Of a DNA stretch of 64,000 nt, positions 44,255-53,036 are shown piece after piece; within the stretch, counting starts at the first letter, position 1, and each line of letters starts with the position of its first letter. The DNA lies in assembly GCF_049647105.1 (NCBI RefSeq), contig NZ_JBARWZ010000286.1:5506-69505 (forward strand). The letters run 5' to 3'. Source of the DNA: Actinophytocola sp049647105 (GTDB taxonomy: Bacteria > Actinomycetota > Actinomycetes > Mycobacteriales > Pseudonocardiaceae). The notes beneath the pieces are model-generated. The model searched no databases, was not told the origin of the DNA, and was given only the letters and a program-made list of their open reading frames with translations. A program made the translations under genes and the position numbers.

Positions 44255-44920
44255 ATGACCCCAGTGGTACGGGAGCCCGCCACGCGGATCGACCGTTTCC
44301 GCACGGACGGCTTCGTCCGGGTCGGACCGGTGCTCGACGAGGACGTGGTGCGCAGGCTCAAAGAGGGCGCCACGAGATTGATCTCCCGTTTCGGCGAGGA
44401 GGACCGGGTCTCCGAAGACTACTGGCACTTCGACGTCGACGGGGCCGCGCCGGTGCTGTACCGGATCCACAACCTCGAGAAGCAGGACTGGCCGGAGGCC
44501 GAGTTGCTGCACCGGCCGGAACTCGCCCGGCTCGCCGCCGAGTTCGTCGGCGAACCGGTCGTGCCGACGGCGTTCGCCCTCGTGCTCAAGGAACCCCTGC
44601 GCGCGGCCGGCGTGCCGTGGCACCGCGACCGCCCCCACCTCCCGCCGCACCTCGTGTGCAACATCAGCATCTGCCTTGACGAGGCGGGCCCGGCGAACGG
44701 GTGCCTTGAGGCGGTGCCCGGCTCCCACCTGCTGCCCGTCGACGCGGACGTCGATGCCGTGCGGGACGCGGGTCCGCGAGTACCGGTGCCCTCCGAGGAG
44801 GGGGATCTCGTGGTGCACGACGTCCGGCTCGTGCACGGGTCCGGGCCGAACCCGAGCGACCGGTGGCGAAGGACCATCGTCATCGAGTTCGCCGATCCCG
44901 CCGTGTCACTCGAGCCCTGA
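44255..44920 (+). CDS. PhyH-type Fe(II)/2-oxoglutarate oxygenase B
   Basis: A 221-residue protein from ATG 44255, which has GAAAGGA 11 bases upstream. A leaderless GTG at 44162, in frame and 8 bases after a -10-like TAAGGT, would add 31 residues and cannot be excluded. The iron site is WHRDRP (H123, D125) and the distal His in LVHGSGPN (H194). Arg205 or Arg206 (SDRWRRT) binds 2-oxoglutarate. The compact size and HRD form match orthosomycin-type oxygenases (EvdO/AviO group). It starts a plus-strand run of sugar genes. Confidence 0.8.
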   Translation: MTPVVREPATRIDRFRTDGFVRVGPVLDEDVVRRLKEGATRLISRFGEEDRVSEDYWHFDVDGAAPVLYRIHNLEKQDWPEAELLHRPELARLAAEFVGEPVVPTAFALVLKEPLRAAGVPWHRDRPHLPPHLVCNISICLDEAGPANGCLEAVPGSHLLPVDADVDAVRDAGPRVPVPSEEGDLVVHDVRLVHGSGPNPSDRWRRTIVIEFADPAVSLEP

Positions 44921-45009
44921 CGTCGAGGCGCCCCGTTCACCGCAGAGGAAGAAAGGCCGGACCGCATGAAGTCGAGTGCCACACGACCGGACGAGGAGCG
45001 CTGCCAGTG

Positions 45010-45813
45010 GTGAGCCTGCTGGGTTGGATGGGCATGGTGTCCGGGAGCGGGCGGGCCGCGACCGCGCCACCGCCCCTCGACGAGGTCATGGCAGAGCGCT
45101 TCCGCGAGCGAACGGACCCGCGCCGGGGAGACTGGGCCTACGCCCACTTCGTGGACCTCCGCGACGCGCTCGCCGAGGCGCTGCACGACGCGTCCGGCGT
45201 CTGGCTCGACTATGGAGCGGGCACGTCGCCGTACCGGGAGCTGTTCACGACCGCCGAACTGCAGACGGCCGACATCCCCGGCGGTGAGTCCTACCCCGCC
45301 GATCACGCGCTCGACCGCGACGGCCGCTGCCCGGTGCCAGACGGCACGTTCGACGGCGTGCTGTCCACACAGGTCCTCGAGCACGTCACCGACGCGGACG
45401 CCTACCTGCGCGAGGCGTACCGGCTGGTGCGGCCCGGCGGGCGGCTGGTGTTGTCCACCCACGGCGTGTGGGAGGAACACGGCGGCCAGGACCTGTGGCG
45501 CTGGACGGCCGACGGCCTCGCCCTCCAGGCCGAGCGGGCCGGGTTCGACGTCGACCGGACGGTGAAGCTGACCTGCGGTCCGCGCGGGCTGCTGCTCCTG
45601 CTCCGCTGGTACGGGCGCGATCACGGCTGGCCGGGCGGTGGCCTGATCGGACTGGTGCTGCGGGCGCTGTGGCTGGTGGACCGGCTCCTGCCCCCGGCGA
45701 TGGACACCTACCTCGACCGCGCGTTCCGCGATCTCGGCCACACCACGAGGCCGGACGTGCCGTTCTACCTGGACATCCTGCTCGTCGCCAGGAAACCCGG
45801 GTCGCCCCGATGA
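45010..45813 (+). CDS. Class I SAM-dependent methyltransferase
   Basis: About 267 residues from GTG 45010 (GTG 45007 is in frame and equally likely; GAGGAG lies upstream). The SAM motif is GVWLDYGAGTSPYRELF, then FDGVLSTQVLEHVTDADAYL, as in methyltransferase-11 proteins. A hydrophobic C-terminal segment (GLIGLVLRALWLVDRLLPPA) is unusual for a cytosolic enzyme. A 15-codon frame (44966-45013, MKSSATRPDEERCQW) with its own ribosome site ends in TGGTGA over this start, suggesting translational coupling or a frameshifted N-terminus. Confidence 0.72.
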   Translation: MSLLGWMGMVSGSGRAATAPPPLDEVMAERFRERTDPRRGDWAYAHFVDLRDALAEALHDASGVWLDYGAGTSPYRELFTTAELQTADIPGGESYPADHALDRDGRCPVPDGTFDGVLSTQVLEHVTDADAYLREAYRLVRPGGRLVLSTHGVWEEHGGQDLWRWTADGLALQAERAGFDVDRTVKLTCGPRGLLLLLRWYGRDHGWPGGGLIGLVLRALWLVDRLLPPAMDTYLDRAFRDLGHTTRPDVPFYLDILLVARKPGSPR

Positions 45814-45837
45814 CTACTCCGCAACGAAGGGATCACT

Positions 45838-46839
45838 ATGCCAAGGAGCCGGTCGGTCCGGCGAGCCGTGGTCACCGGAGGCGGGGGTTTTCTCGGCTCG
45901 CACCTCTGTGAGCAACTGCTCGCCCAGTCCGTCGAAGTCATCTGCATGGACAACTTCCTGACGGGGTTGCCGGACAACATCCACCACCTCATGGACCATC
46001 CCGGCTTCTCCCTGGTGCGGTGCGATGTCAGCGACTTCGTGCACGTCACGGGCCCGGTCGACCTGGTGCTGCACTTCGCGTCGCCCGCCTCTCCCGTCGA
46101 CTACCTCCGGATGCCGATCGAGACCATGCGGGTCGGCAGCCTCGGCACGTTCAACACGCTCAACCTGGCGAGGGACAAGGTGGCCAGGTACGTCCTCGCC
46201 TCGACCTCTGAGGTCTACGGCGACCCGCTGGAACACCCGCAGCGCGAGGACTACTGGGGCAACGTGAACCCGGTGGGCCCGCGCGGGGTCTACGACGAGG
46301 CCAAGCGGTTCAGCGAGGCGCTGACCACCGCGTACCGGACGAGCAGGGCCACCGACACCGGCATCGTCCGGCTCTTCAACACCTACGGCCCCCGGATGCG
46401 GGCGGACGACGGCCGGGCCATCCCGACCTTCATCCGCCAGGCGCTCGAGGGGTCGCCGATCACCGTCGCAGGGGACGGCAGTCAGACCCGGTCGATCTGC
46501 TACATCGACGACACGGTGCGCGGCATCCTCGACTTCGCCTTCAGCGACCACGCGGGCCCGGTCAACATCGGCAACCCGGACGAGACCAGCATGCTGCGGC
46601 TGGCGGAACGGATCCGCGACATCACCGGGTCCGGCTCACCCATCGAGTTCGTCGACCTGCCCGTCGACGACCCGAAGGTCCGCAGGCCCGACACCGCGCT
46701 CGCCGAGAAGCTGCTCGGCTGGCAGCCTGCGATCGACGCCGAGCAGGGCCTGCGGACCACCGTCGCCTGGTTCGCCAGGCGAGAGCGGGACGCCGAGGGC
46801 GCCGGGGCGGTCACCGGGGACTCGCGCATCCCCGGCTGA
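45838..46839 (+). CDS. UDP-glucuronate decarboxylase (UDP-xylose synthase type)
   Basis: A 333-residue extended SDR. The signature segments are AVVTGGGGFLGSHLCEQLL, LHFASPASPVDYLRMPIETM, LASTSEVYGDPLEHPQ with EDYWGNVNPVGPRGVYDEAK (catalytic Tyr and Lys) and IVRLFNTYGPRMRADDGRAI. These are diagnostic of UXS enzymes, which oxidise and decarboxylate UDP-glucuronate to UDP-xylose or its 4-keto form. Orthosomycins contain a terminal pentose (lyxose), and both avilamycin and everninomicin clusters carry such an enzyme (EvdS6 in the latter). This fits the third sugar-nucleotide supply line. Confidence 0.9.
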   Translation: MPRSRSVRRAVVTGGGGFLGSHLCEQLLAQSVEVICMDNFLTGLPDNIHHLMDHPGFSLVRCDVSDFVHVTGPVDLVLHFASPASPVDYLRMPIETMRVGSLGTFNTLNLARDKVARYVLASTSEVYGDPLEHPQREDYWGNVNPVGPRGVYDEAKRFSEALTTAYRTSRATDTGIVRLFNTYGPRMRADDGRAIPTFIRQALEGSPITVAGDGSQTRSICYIDDTVRGILDFAFSDHAGPVNIGNPDETSMLRLAERIRDITGSGSPIEFVDLPVDDPKVRRPDTALAEKLLGWQPAIDAEQGLRTTVAWFARRERDAEGAGAVTGDSRIPG

Positions 46840-46894
46840 CGGCAGTCACCGGCTCCCCCGCGAGCCGACCACCAACCGGGAGTTGCGGACCTTC

Positions 46895-48091
46895 ATGAAC
46901 GACCAGCCACAGACGACACTCATCCAGCGCCTTCTGTCCACAGTGGACACGATGGACGCCTGCGCCCGGCTCGCGCGGGAGGACCCGGAGTCGGTCGTCG
47001 CCGTGACCATCGCCGAGGTGGCCGGTCGCGCGGCCCTGTACCCGGGACCCTGCTCGCCGGTGACCGTCCAGTTCGACGTGGACGTGCCGGGCGCGGGGCG
47101 GATCGGGTACCTGCTGACCGTCGGCCCAGACGGACAGCAGGCGCGTCCCGGCCGGGTCGACGACCCGTGGGTGTGCGTCAGGACCGACCTGCCCGCACTG
47201 GTCCGTGACGTGTTCGGGCCCGCGAGCCCGCGCACGGGGGCCGACCGCGAGGTGGTGATGAAGGACGAGCCGGGGCCCGCCGAGTACCGCCCCGACGACC
47301 CGTGGCTGGTCCAGCGCGACGAGGCGACCAGGGCGGCGTACCAGGTCCTGCGGGCGTGCGGGCCGTACCAGGGGGACCTGACCACGCTGGCCATGCACTT
47401 CGGCTCGGACAAGTGGGGCGGGCACTGGTACACCCCCCACTACGAACGGCATCTCGGCAGGTACCGCGACCAGCCGGTGACCGTGCTGGAGATCGGCATC
47501 GGCGGCTACCACGACCCGGCCGCCGGTGGCGCCTCGCTGCGCATGTGGAAGCACTACTTCCACCGCGGCATGGTGTACGGGCTCGACGTGTACGACAAGT
47601 CGCCGCTGGACGAGCCTCGGCTCACCACGATCCGGGGAGACCAGGCCGATCCGGCGTTCCTCGCCGACCTCGCGGCGCGGTACGGCCCGTTCGACATCGT
47701 GATCGACGACGGCAGCCATGTCAGCAGCCATGTCATCACCGCGTTCACCGCACTCTTCCCGCACGTGCGCCCCGGCGGCACGTACGTGGTCGAGGACCTG
47801 CACACCTCGTACTGGCCCGAGTGGGGTGGCAACGGAACCGACCTGGCGGACCCGACGACATCGGTCGGTTTCCTGAAGACGCTCGCCGACGGGTTGCACC
47901 ACCGCGACCGAGGCCACGCCGGCTCCCCCGGCCCGTCCTACACGGACCAGAATGTCACCGGTATCCACCTGTACCACAATCTCGCGCTGGTCGAGAAGGG
48001 CCTCAACGCCGAGCAGGCGAACGCCGCGTGGCGGCCGAGGTACGACCCGATGCGTGACATGCCGGCACCACAACGGGTTAATGGAGAGTGA
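46895..48091 (+). CDS. MycE-type sugar O-methyltransferase
   Basis: A 398-residue protein from ATG 46895. The N-terminal half (DTMDACARLAREDPESVVAV) is the MycE-type auxiliary domain. The C-terminal half has DKWGGHWYTPHYERHLG, VLEIGIGGYHDPAAGGASLR and the metal-binding IVIDDGSHVSSHVITAF and VVEDLHTSYWPEW. MycE-like enzymes are metal-dependent and methylate sugar hydroxyls on glycosylated intermediates. A late O-methylation of the oligosaccharide is likely. Confidence 0.85.
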   Translation: MNDQPQTTLIQRLLSTVDTMDACARLAREDPESVVAVTIAEVAGRAALYPGPCSPVTVQFDVDVPGAGRIGYLLTVGPDGQQARPGRVDDPWVCVRTDLPALVRDVFGPASPRTGADREVVMKDEPGPAEYRPDDPWLVQRDEATRAAYQVLRACGPYQGDLTTLAMHFGSDKWGGHWYTPHYERHLGRYRDQPVTVLEIGIGGYHDPAAGGASLRMWKHYFHRGMVYGLDVYDKSPLDEPRLTTIRGDQADPAFLADLAARYGPFDIVIDDGSHVSSHVITAFTALFPHVRPGGTYVVEDLHTSYWPEWGGNGTDLADPTTSVGFLKTLADGLHHRDRGHAGSPGPSYTDQNVTGIHLYHNLALVEKGLNAEQANAAWRPRYDPMRDMPAPQRVNGE

Positions 48092-48097
48092 AGACAG

Positions 48098-49117
48098 ATG
48101 CGCGTCGCACTGGTGACCATGGCACTGCGGGTGCCGACCGACCCGAGCCAGTGGATCACCGTACCGCCGCAGGGTTACGCCGGGATCCACTGGATCGTGG
48201 CCAACCACATGGACGGCCTGCTGGCGCTCGGCCACGAGGTGTTCGTGCTCGGCGCGCCGGGCACCACGCCTGCCTCGCCCTCGGTCACCGTGGTGGACGC
48301 CGGTGAGATCGAGGACATGCACGCCTGGCTGAACGGGCCTGGCGCGTCCACTGTGGACATCGTGCACGACTTCTCCTGCGGGCAGATCGATCCGGACCGG
48401 CTGCCTGCCGGGATGGCGTACGTGTCGACCCACCACCTGACCGGCAGGCCGAAGTACCCGTACAACTGCACATACGCCTCGTACGCCCAGCGCACCCAGG
48501 CCGGGAACGACTCCGCGCCGGTGGTGCGCATCTCGGTCAACGAGGCGCGCTATGAGTTCCGGGCCGACAAGGACGACTATCTCCTCTACCTGGCCCGCAT
48601 CTCCGAGTTCAAGGGCGCGTACGAGGCCGCCGCCTTCGCGCACGCCGCAGGACGCCGCCTCGTGGTGGCCGGTCCCTCCTGGGAGCCGGACTACCTGGCG
48701 CGGATCGAGCGCGACTTCGGCGACGCCATCGAGCTCGTCGGCGAGGTGGGCGGCGAGCGCAGGCTCGACCTGCTCGCCGGCGCGACCGCGATCATGGTGC
48801 TGTCGCAGAGCACGATGGGGCCATGGGGTGTCGTGTGGTGCGAGCCGGGCTCGACCGTCGTGTCCGAGGCCGCCGCGTGCGGCACGCCGATCATCGGCAC
48901 GCCCAACGGCTGCCTTGCGGAGATCGTGCCGCCGGTCGGGGTGGTCGTGCCGGAGGGCTCGTCGTTCACCCCAGAGCAGGCGCGTGCCGCGGTGGCCGAG
49001 CTGCCGTCACCGGGCCAGGTCCGGGCCGCGGCGCTCGAACGGTGGGACCACGTCGTCGTGGCCAAGCAGGTGGAGGCGCTGTACCACGAGGTGATCGCGG
49101 GCCGCACCTGGTCATGA
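48098..49117 (+). CDS. GT4-family glycosyltransferase
   Basis: A 339-residue GT-B protein beginning MRVALVTMAL. The donor-binding C-domain has YLLYLARISEFKGAYEAAAF, AGRRLVVAGPSWEPDYL and the E-x7-E-type WCEPGSTVVSEAAACGTPII. GT4 enzymes use NDP- or GDP-sugars with retention; they suit mannose, lyxose or similar residues rather than dTDP-deoxysugars. It is the last gene of the oxygenase B run, followed by a strong terminator. Confidence 0.85.
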   Translation: MRVALVTMALRVPTDPSQWITVPPQGYAGIHWIVANHMDGLLALGHEVFVLGAPGTTPASPSVTVVDAGEIEDMHAWLNGPGASTVDIVHDFSCGQIDPDRLPAGMAYVSTHHLTGRPKYPYNCTYASYAQRTQAGNDSAPVVRISVNEARYEFRADKDDYLLYLARISEFKGAYEAAAFAHAAGRRLVVAGPSWEPDYLARIERDFGDAIELVGEVGGERRLDLLAGATAIMVLSQSTMGPWGVVWCEPGSTVVSEAAACGTPIIGTPNGCLAEIVPPVGVVVPEGSSFTPEQARAAVAELPSPGQVRAAALERWDHVVVAKQVEALYHEVIAGRTWS

Positions 49118-49119
49118 AC

Positions 49120-49164
49120 AACGTGATCGGCCCCGGCACGAGTCGTGCCGGGGCCGATCACGTT
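49120..49164. terminator. Bidirectional 20-bp hairpin
   Basis: aacgtgatcggccccggcac at 49120-49139 pairs exactly with 49145-49164 over a 5-base loop, between the GT4 gene and the convergent cupin gene. Confidence 0.9.
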
Positions 49165-49182
49165 GGACGGCCGGGAAACCGC

Positions 49183-49590
49183 TCAGGTCTTCAGCGTGTG
49201 CGGCAGCGGTTCGACCTGCACGATCGGAGGATCGCATTCGTCCCAAGGCTTGGTCAGCATGGCGACGAAGGACAGCGGGGTGATGGAGTAGACCGCGTGC
49301 ATCACGCCGATCGGGGTACGGGTGCAGATCCCCTTCGAGACGTGCACGAACTCCTCGGGACAGTTGGGATCGTCCGGGTCGTCCTTGGTGACCAGCACCC
49401 CCTGGCCGTCGACGAAGAGCAGGTACTCCACGAAATGCGGGTGGTAGTGCAGCCCGCGGACCTTGCCGGGGTCCATGTAGATCAGGTTGAACTCGAGCAG
49501 TGGATCCGGTGGCACCCAGGTGAAGATGCCACCCCGCCCGTCACGAACCGTGTCGAGATTGCAGGAAGGTTGGAACACCTCGATCTTCAT
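49183..49590 (-). CDS. Cupin-fold protein, possible sugar isomerase
   Basis: A 135-residue single-domain cupin: PGKVRGLHYHPHFVEYLLFV carries the metal-type His set, with the second motif at GVMHAVYSITPLS. The C-terminal LTKPWDECDPPI resembles WxcM/FdtA-like sugar ketoisomerases and RmlC relatives, though the similarity is limited to short segments. A GGGAGG site precedes the ATG. Its own CTAG-type upstream region and position inside the cluster support a pathway role, either isomerising an NDP-ketosugar or binding an intermediate. Confidence 0.6.
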   Translation of the reverse strand: MKIEVFQPSCNLDTVRDGRGGIFTWVPPDPLLEFNLIYMDPGKVRGLHYHPHFVEYLLFVDGQGVLVTKDDPDDPNCPEEFVHVSKGICTRTPIGVMHAVYSITPLSFVAMLTKPWDECDPPIVQVEPLPHTLKT

Positions 49591-49682
49591 GCTTTACCGT
49601 CGCCTCCCGTGTTTCGGCACCAGGTCATGGTACTTCGCGCACCACCACGACTGGCTGATTCGCGGATATATATGGCATTCCG

Positions 49683-49766
49683 CTAGTTCTTCGCGGCCGC
49701 ACGGTTGGTGGGATCGCTAGTCTTTCGTGCGGGGTGGGGTGCCTCCGGGCGGGTTCGGGATATAAC
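49683..49766. promoter_or_regulatory. CTAG-type cluster promoter 2 (divergent, cupin / GT2)
   Basis: Rightward: CTAG 49717-49720, 40 bases, TATAAC 49761-49766. This block is almost identical to the promoter at 27905-27838 (minus). A second CTAG at 49683-49686 faces the cupin gene, whose upstream sequence has TATATAT about 10 bases further on. Confidence 0.6.
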
Positions 49767-49820
49767 CAGTGGGTGGGGGTGCCCTGCTCCCCGAGGGCAA
49801 CGAAAGGAGCCCAGCTCATC

Positions 49821-50744
49821 GTGGCGAACCGCTCGACACCCGACGTGGGAAGTCGTCCTTGCGACCATCCGATGGTCCTGGCGATCTGCGCCTTCCGCGT
49901 CGAGAACGTGCGCAAGCACCTGAGACACAACCTGGCGCAGCTGGCGGACGAGGTCTACTTCGTCCTGTTGGACAAGCCAACGAGCGCCGAGGCAGAGGAC
50001 GTGGCCGCCGAGGTGCGCGCTGCGGGCGGGACGATGCACATTCTCGGTGCCACCAACGGACTTTCGGCGTCCAGGAACGCTGTGCTCGAACGTTGGCCTG
50101 GCCATCACGTCCTGTTCGTCGACGACGACGTGCGGCTGACGGCGGCCACGGTCACGGCGGTCCGGGACAGTTTCCGAGGCGGCGCGCACGTCGTCGGTGC
50201 GCGGCTCCGGCCGCCGCCGCTGCCTGGCGGGCCGCCCTGGTACGTCACCTCGGGTCAGTTCCACCTGATCGGCTGGCACCGCGAACGGGGCGAGGCCAGG
50301 ATCTGGGGAGGCTGCATGGGCGTGGACACCGCCTACGCCCACGCGCACGGGGTGCGCTTCGACCTGAAGCTCAGCCGCACCGGCAAGAACCTCCAGTCCG
50401 GAGAGGACACCACCTTCGTCAGGCTGATGCGGGAGAGCGGCGCACAGGAGGTGTTCCTGACCGACCGCTCGGTGATCCATGACGTGGACCCGGACCGCCT
50501 GACGGCGCGTTACCTGCTGCGCAGGGCCTACTGGCAGGGGCGGTCGGAAGCCCGTCGCCGCCAGCCGGTCGCCGGGTTCCGCAAGGAGTGGAACCGCCAT
50601 CGCACCGCGCCGGAGTCACGCTTCGCGCCGGTCCTGGCCTGTCTCTACGGCGGCGCCACCGCCGCGGGTGTCATCCACGAATTGCTGCTGCGCGGGCGCA
50701 GGCGGGCACGGACCGCAAAGGAGAAGGCGTCCACCTCGCGCTGA
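49821..50744 (+). CDS. GT2-family glycosyltransferase
   Basis: A 307-residue GT-A protein from GTG 49821 (AAAGGAG upstream; a longer frame lacks support). It starts MVLAICAFRVENVRKHLRHN and has the metal/NDP-binding DDD in HHVLFVDDDVRL. A GGCMGV acceptor loop and GEDTTFVRLMRESG complete the family pattern. GT2 enzymes invert at the anomeric carbon and use UDP-, GDP- or dTDP-sugars. The fourth class of glycosyltransferase in the cluster after GT1, GT1 and GT4. Confidence 0.82.
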   Translation: MANRSTPDVGSRPCDHPMVLAICAFRVENVRKHLRHNLAQLADEVYFVLLDKPTSAEAEDVAAEVRAAGGTMHILGATNGLSASRNAVLERWPGHHVLFVDDDVRLTAATVTAVRDSFRGGAHVVGARLRPPPLPGGPPWYVTSGQFHLIGWHRERGEARIWGGCMGVDTAYAHAHGVRFDLKLSRTGKNLQSGEDTTFVRLMRESGAQEVFLTDRSVIHDVDPDRLTARYLLRRAYWQGRSEARRRQPVAGFRKEWNRHRTAPESRFAPVLACLYGGATAAGVIHELLLRGRRRARTAKEKASTSR

Positions 50745-50774
50745 GGCGCCGGTCCGGCGCCCGCGTCCACGCGG

Positions 50775-51686
50775 TCACACCCGGGTCGGGTTCACGTGCC
50801 TGGCCAGTATGTGGTCCCAGCACTGGCGGACCCCGTCGGTCAGCGTGGTCGTCGCCCGCCAGTCCAGCGTCGCGTGGGCCAATGAGGAGTCCAGGTAGTT
50901 CCCCCGCTGGTCGAACTGCCTGCCACCCTCCCGGGTGACCACCAGTTCGCGGCCGACCACGGCGGCGACGGTGTCCAGCAGCTCGGCCAGGGACGTTGGC
51001 ACCCCGGAGCCGACGTTCGCGACGTCGGGAATCCCGTCGGCGGTTCCTGCCGCGACCCTGCGGTGCACCGCTTCGAGAACCGAGGCGACATCGTCCACGT
51101 AGACGTAGTCCCGCACCACCCGGGGATCTCCGAAGAGCTGGATGGGCTCGTTCCTGACCGCGGCCGTCAGCCAGTGGGCCAGTACGCCGTAGCCGGGTTC
51201 CGGTTGCTGGCTGGGGCCGTAGACGTTGCTCAACCGCATGACGACGGGCTGCACGGCGTCGGCGTGGCCGAGGAGGTCACGCTCGAGCTGGAGCTTCGCG
51301 CGCCCGTAGGCCGACGTCGGCCCGGTGGGCGCCGACTCGGCGAACGGCGGCGCGGCGTCGAGCCCGTAAACGGTGCCGCCGGAACTGGCCAGGACGAACA
51401 CCGGGCGGCGGCCGCAACGGGCCAGCTCCGCCAGCACCGTGTTGAGCAACCGCCGCTCGGCGACGACCTGATCCGGCTGACGTTCGGCGAGCAGCGGGTT
51501 CAGCCGCGCGGCGAGGAAGAAGACGGTTTCGGCCTCGCACAGGCCAGGTGCGGCCCGGCCGTGCGCCACGGGCGGACGTGCGCTGTTGAACCACGCCACC
51601 GGATGGCCTGCCCCGGTGAGTGCTGGCATGAGCCGGGAACCGATGAAGCCGGTGGCTCCGATGACCGCGGCAGGGCACTCGCGCAT
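50775..51686 (-). CDS. NAD-dependent nucleotide-sugar epimerase/dehydratase
   Basis: A 303-residue extended SDR from ATG 51686, with GAGGAG upstream. AVIGATGFIGSRLMPALTGA opens it. Catalytic residues lie in LASSGGTVYG and TSAYGRAKLQLERDLL (YGRAK), and VMRLSNVYGPSQQPEPGYGV and DYVYVDDVASVLEAV follow. It resembles UDP-glucose 4-epimerase-like proteins with a shortened N-domain. The substrate is unassigned; epimerisation of a UDP- or GDP-sugar for the chain is likely. Convergent with the GT2 gene. Confidence 0.72.
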   Translation of the reverse strand: MRECPAAVIGATGFIGSRLMPALTGAGHPVAWFNSARPPVAHGRAAPGLCEAETVFFLAARLNPLLAERQPDQVVAERRLLNTVLAELARCGRRPVFVLASSGGTVYGLDAAPPFAESAPTGPTSAYGRAKLQLERDLLGHADAVQPVVMRLSNVYGPSQQPEPGYGVLAHWLTAAVRNEPIQLFGDPRVVRDYVYVDDVASVLEAVHRRVAAGTADGIPDVANVGSGVPTSLAELLDTVAAVVGRELVVTREGGRQFDQRGNYLDSSLAHATLDWRATTTLTDGVRQCWDHILARHVNPTRV

Positions 51687-51826
51687 CGACGCTCCTCTGT
51701 AACGGTCCCCCTCTGGTCCGGCGTGCCGGCACGGGGAAGACCACCGGACGGCCGCGGGCACCGCGCTCCGTCGAACCGCTGATCACGCAGGCGCCTGGCC
51801 CGCGTTCCGGCGGACCCCGCCGTTCA

Positions 51827-53029
51827 TCACGTGCTTTCTTCGACCAGGTTGAGCGGGTCCAGCGAGGTCATGAACGAACGCAGGGAAGTGAGGTGTGCCG
51901 CGGGTTTGTCCCAGCCCAGCTCGGCACACCAGGCGATGAGCTCGGTCAGCTCCTCGGTGCCGCGAACCTTCTCCTCCTCCGGGAGGTTGGCCACCGACAT
52001 CTCCGCGGGCCACTGCACGACGTTGGCGAGGTCGATGTCCAGTTCCTCGGTACGCGCGAACTCGAGCAGGTTTCGCAGGTCCCACAGGTTGTCCCGCTGC
52101 GGCGACACCTGGAGCCACAGCTCCACCTCGGTCCTGAGCCTGCGCACGTTGCTCAGGAACGTCTCCCACTTCCCGCCGACCCTGATCCGCTCGAACACCT
52201 CGCCGACGCCGTCACAGGACGCACCGATGCCGACGCTCTTGAAATGCGGGAACGACTTGATCGCCCGCTCGGCGGACACCGTGAGGTTGGAGTTGTAGAC
52301 CACGTCGACGTTGCCAGCGTTGCCGGTTTCCACGAGGAGTTCGAGCAACGCGAAATGGCCCGGCTGCATGAAGGGCTCGCCACCCGCGAAGTACAGCCTG
52401 CGGATCAGGTGCGCGTTCTCCCGCAGTGTCCGCCACAGTTCCTCGTCGTCGCGGTACGGGTCGATCACCGCGGAGGACCACGACGGCCGCTGCTTGGCGC
52501 CCCACGACGAGCTCACCGGGTACGTGCACATGACGCACCGCAGGTTGCACGTGTTGCCGAACCGGATGTCGAGGAAGTACGGGAACTCCTCGACGGTGCC
52601 GTCCTCCTCGGTGCGGGCGGCGAGCGCGTCGAGGTCGAACTCGTGCTGGAACCGGCGGTTGATGCTCTGGCGGTAGGACTGGGCGCCGTGGTCCTCCCGG
52701 AAGTAGCAGTAGCTGCACGCGTCGACACGCTCGCCGCGCAGCATCGCCAGCCGGGTTCGTTTCATGTTGGGACTGTTGAACGCCTCCTCCAGGCCCAGCA
52801 CCCGGCCCGGGTTGTCCTTGGCGTACCGCGAGCCTGGCGAGCAACCGATCGCGTCGTCGTTCAGGGTGAACTCGGGCTCGTCCTTCTGGTCGTACAGCTC
52901 GTTGTGATACATCGCGCCATCGACACAGCAACGGCCGTAGACGCCGTCGATGGAGGCGCAGAGATGAATCCATGGCAGCACGCACAGGGTCTTGTCCGTC
53001 GCGCCGTGGCCGTCATCCTCGGTGGTCAT
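51827..53029 (-). CDS. Radical SAM enzyme with N-terminal twitch domain (candidate late epimerase)
   Basis: A 400-residue protein. The radical SAM cluster is C161-x3-C165-x2-C168 (NTCNLRCVMCTYP), and the GGE motif is in LYFAGGEPFMQPGHF. An N-terminal twitch-type auxiliary domain carries C16, C24, C34, C35, C63, C105 and C108 (LCASIDGVYGRCC; CSYCYFRED). In avilamycin the twitch radical SAM enzyme AviX12 converts a glucose residue of the assembled chain into mannose, needed for activity. Size, architecture and context match, so epimerisation is my lead call. It starts 7 bp after oxygenase C. Confidence 0.85.
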   Translation of the reverse strand: MTTEDDGHGATDKTLCVLPWIHLCASIDGVYGRCCVDGAMYHNELYDQKDEPEFTLNDDAIGCSPGSRYAKDNPGRVLGLEEAFNSPNMKRTRLAMLRGERVDACSYCYFREDHGAQSYRQSINRRFQHEFDLDALAARTEEDGTVEEFPYFLDIRFGNTCNLRCVMCTYPVSSSWGAKQRPSWSSAVIDPYRDDEELWRTLRENAHLIRRLYFAGGEPFMQPGHFALLELLVETGNAGNVDVVYNSNLTVSAERAIKSFPHFKSVGIGASCDGVGEVFERIRVGGKWETFLSNVRRLRTEVELWLQVSPQRDNLWDLRNLLEFARTEELDIDLANVVQWPAEMSVANLPEEEKVRGTEELTELIAWCAELGWDKPAAHLTSLRSFMTSLDPLNLVEEST

Positions 53030-53036
53030 CTCGGGC

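Noticed and set aside
46811..48643. 610-codon minus frame opposite the MycE-type methyltransferase and GT4
   Set aside because: Shadow with no recognisable domain, spanning two real genes.
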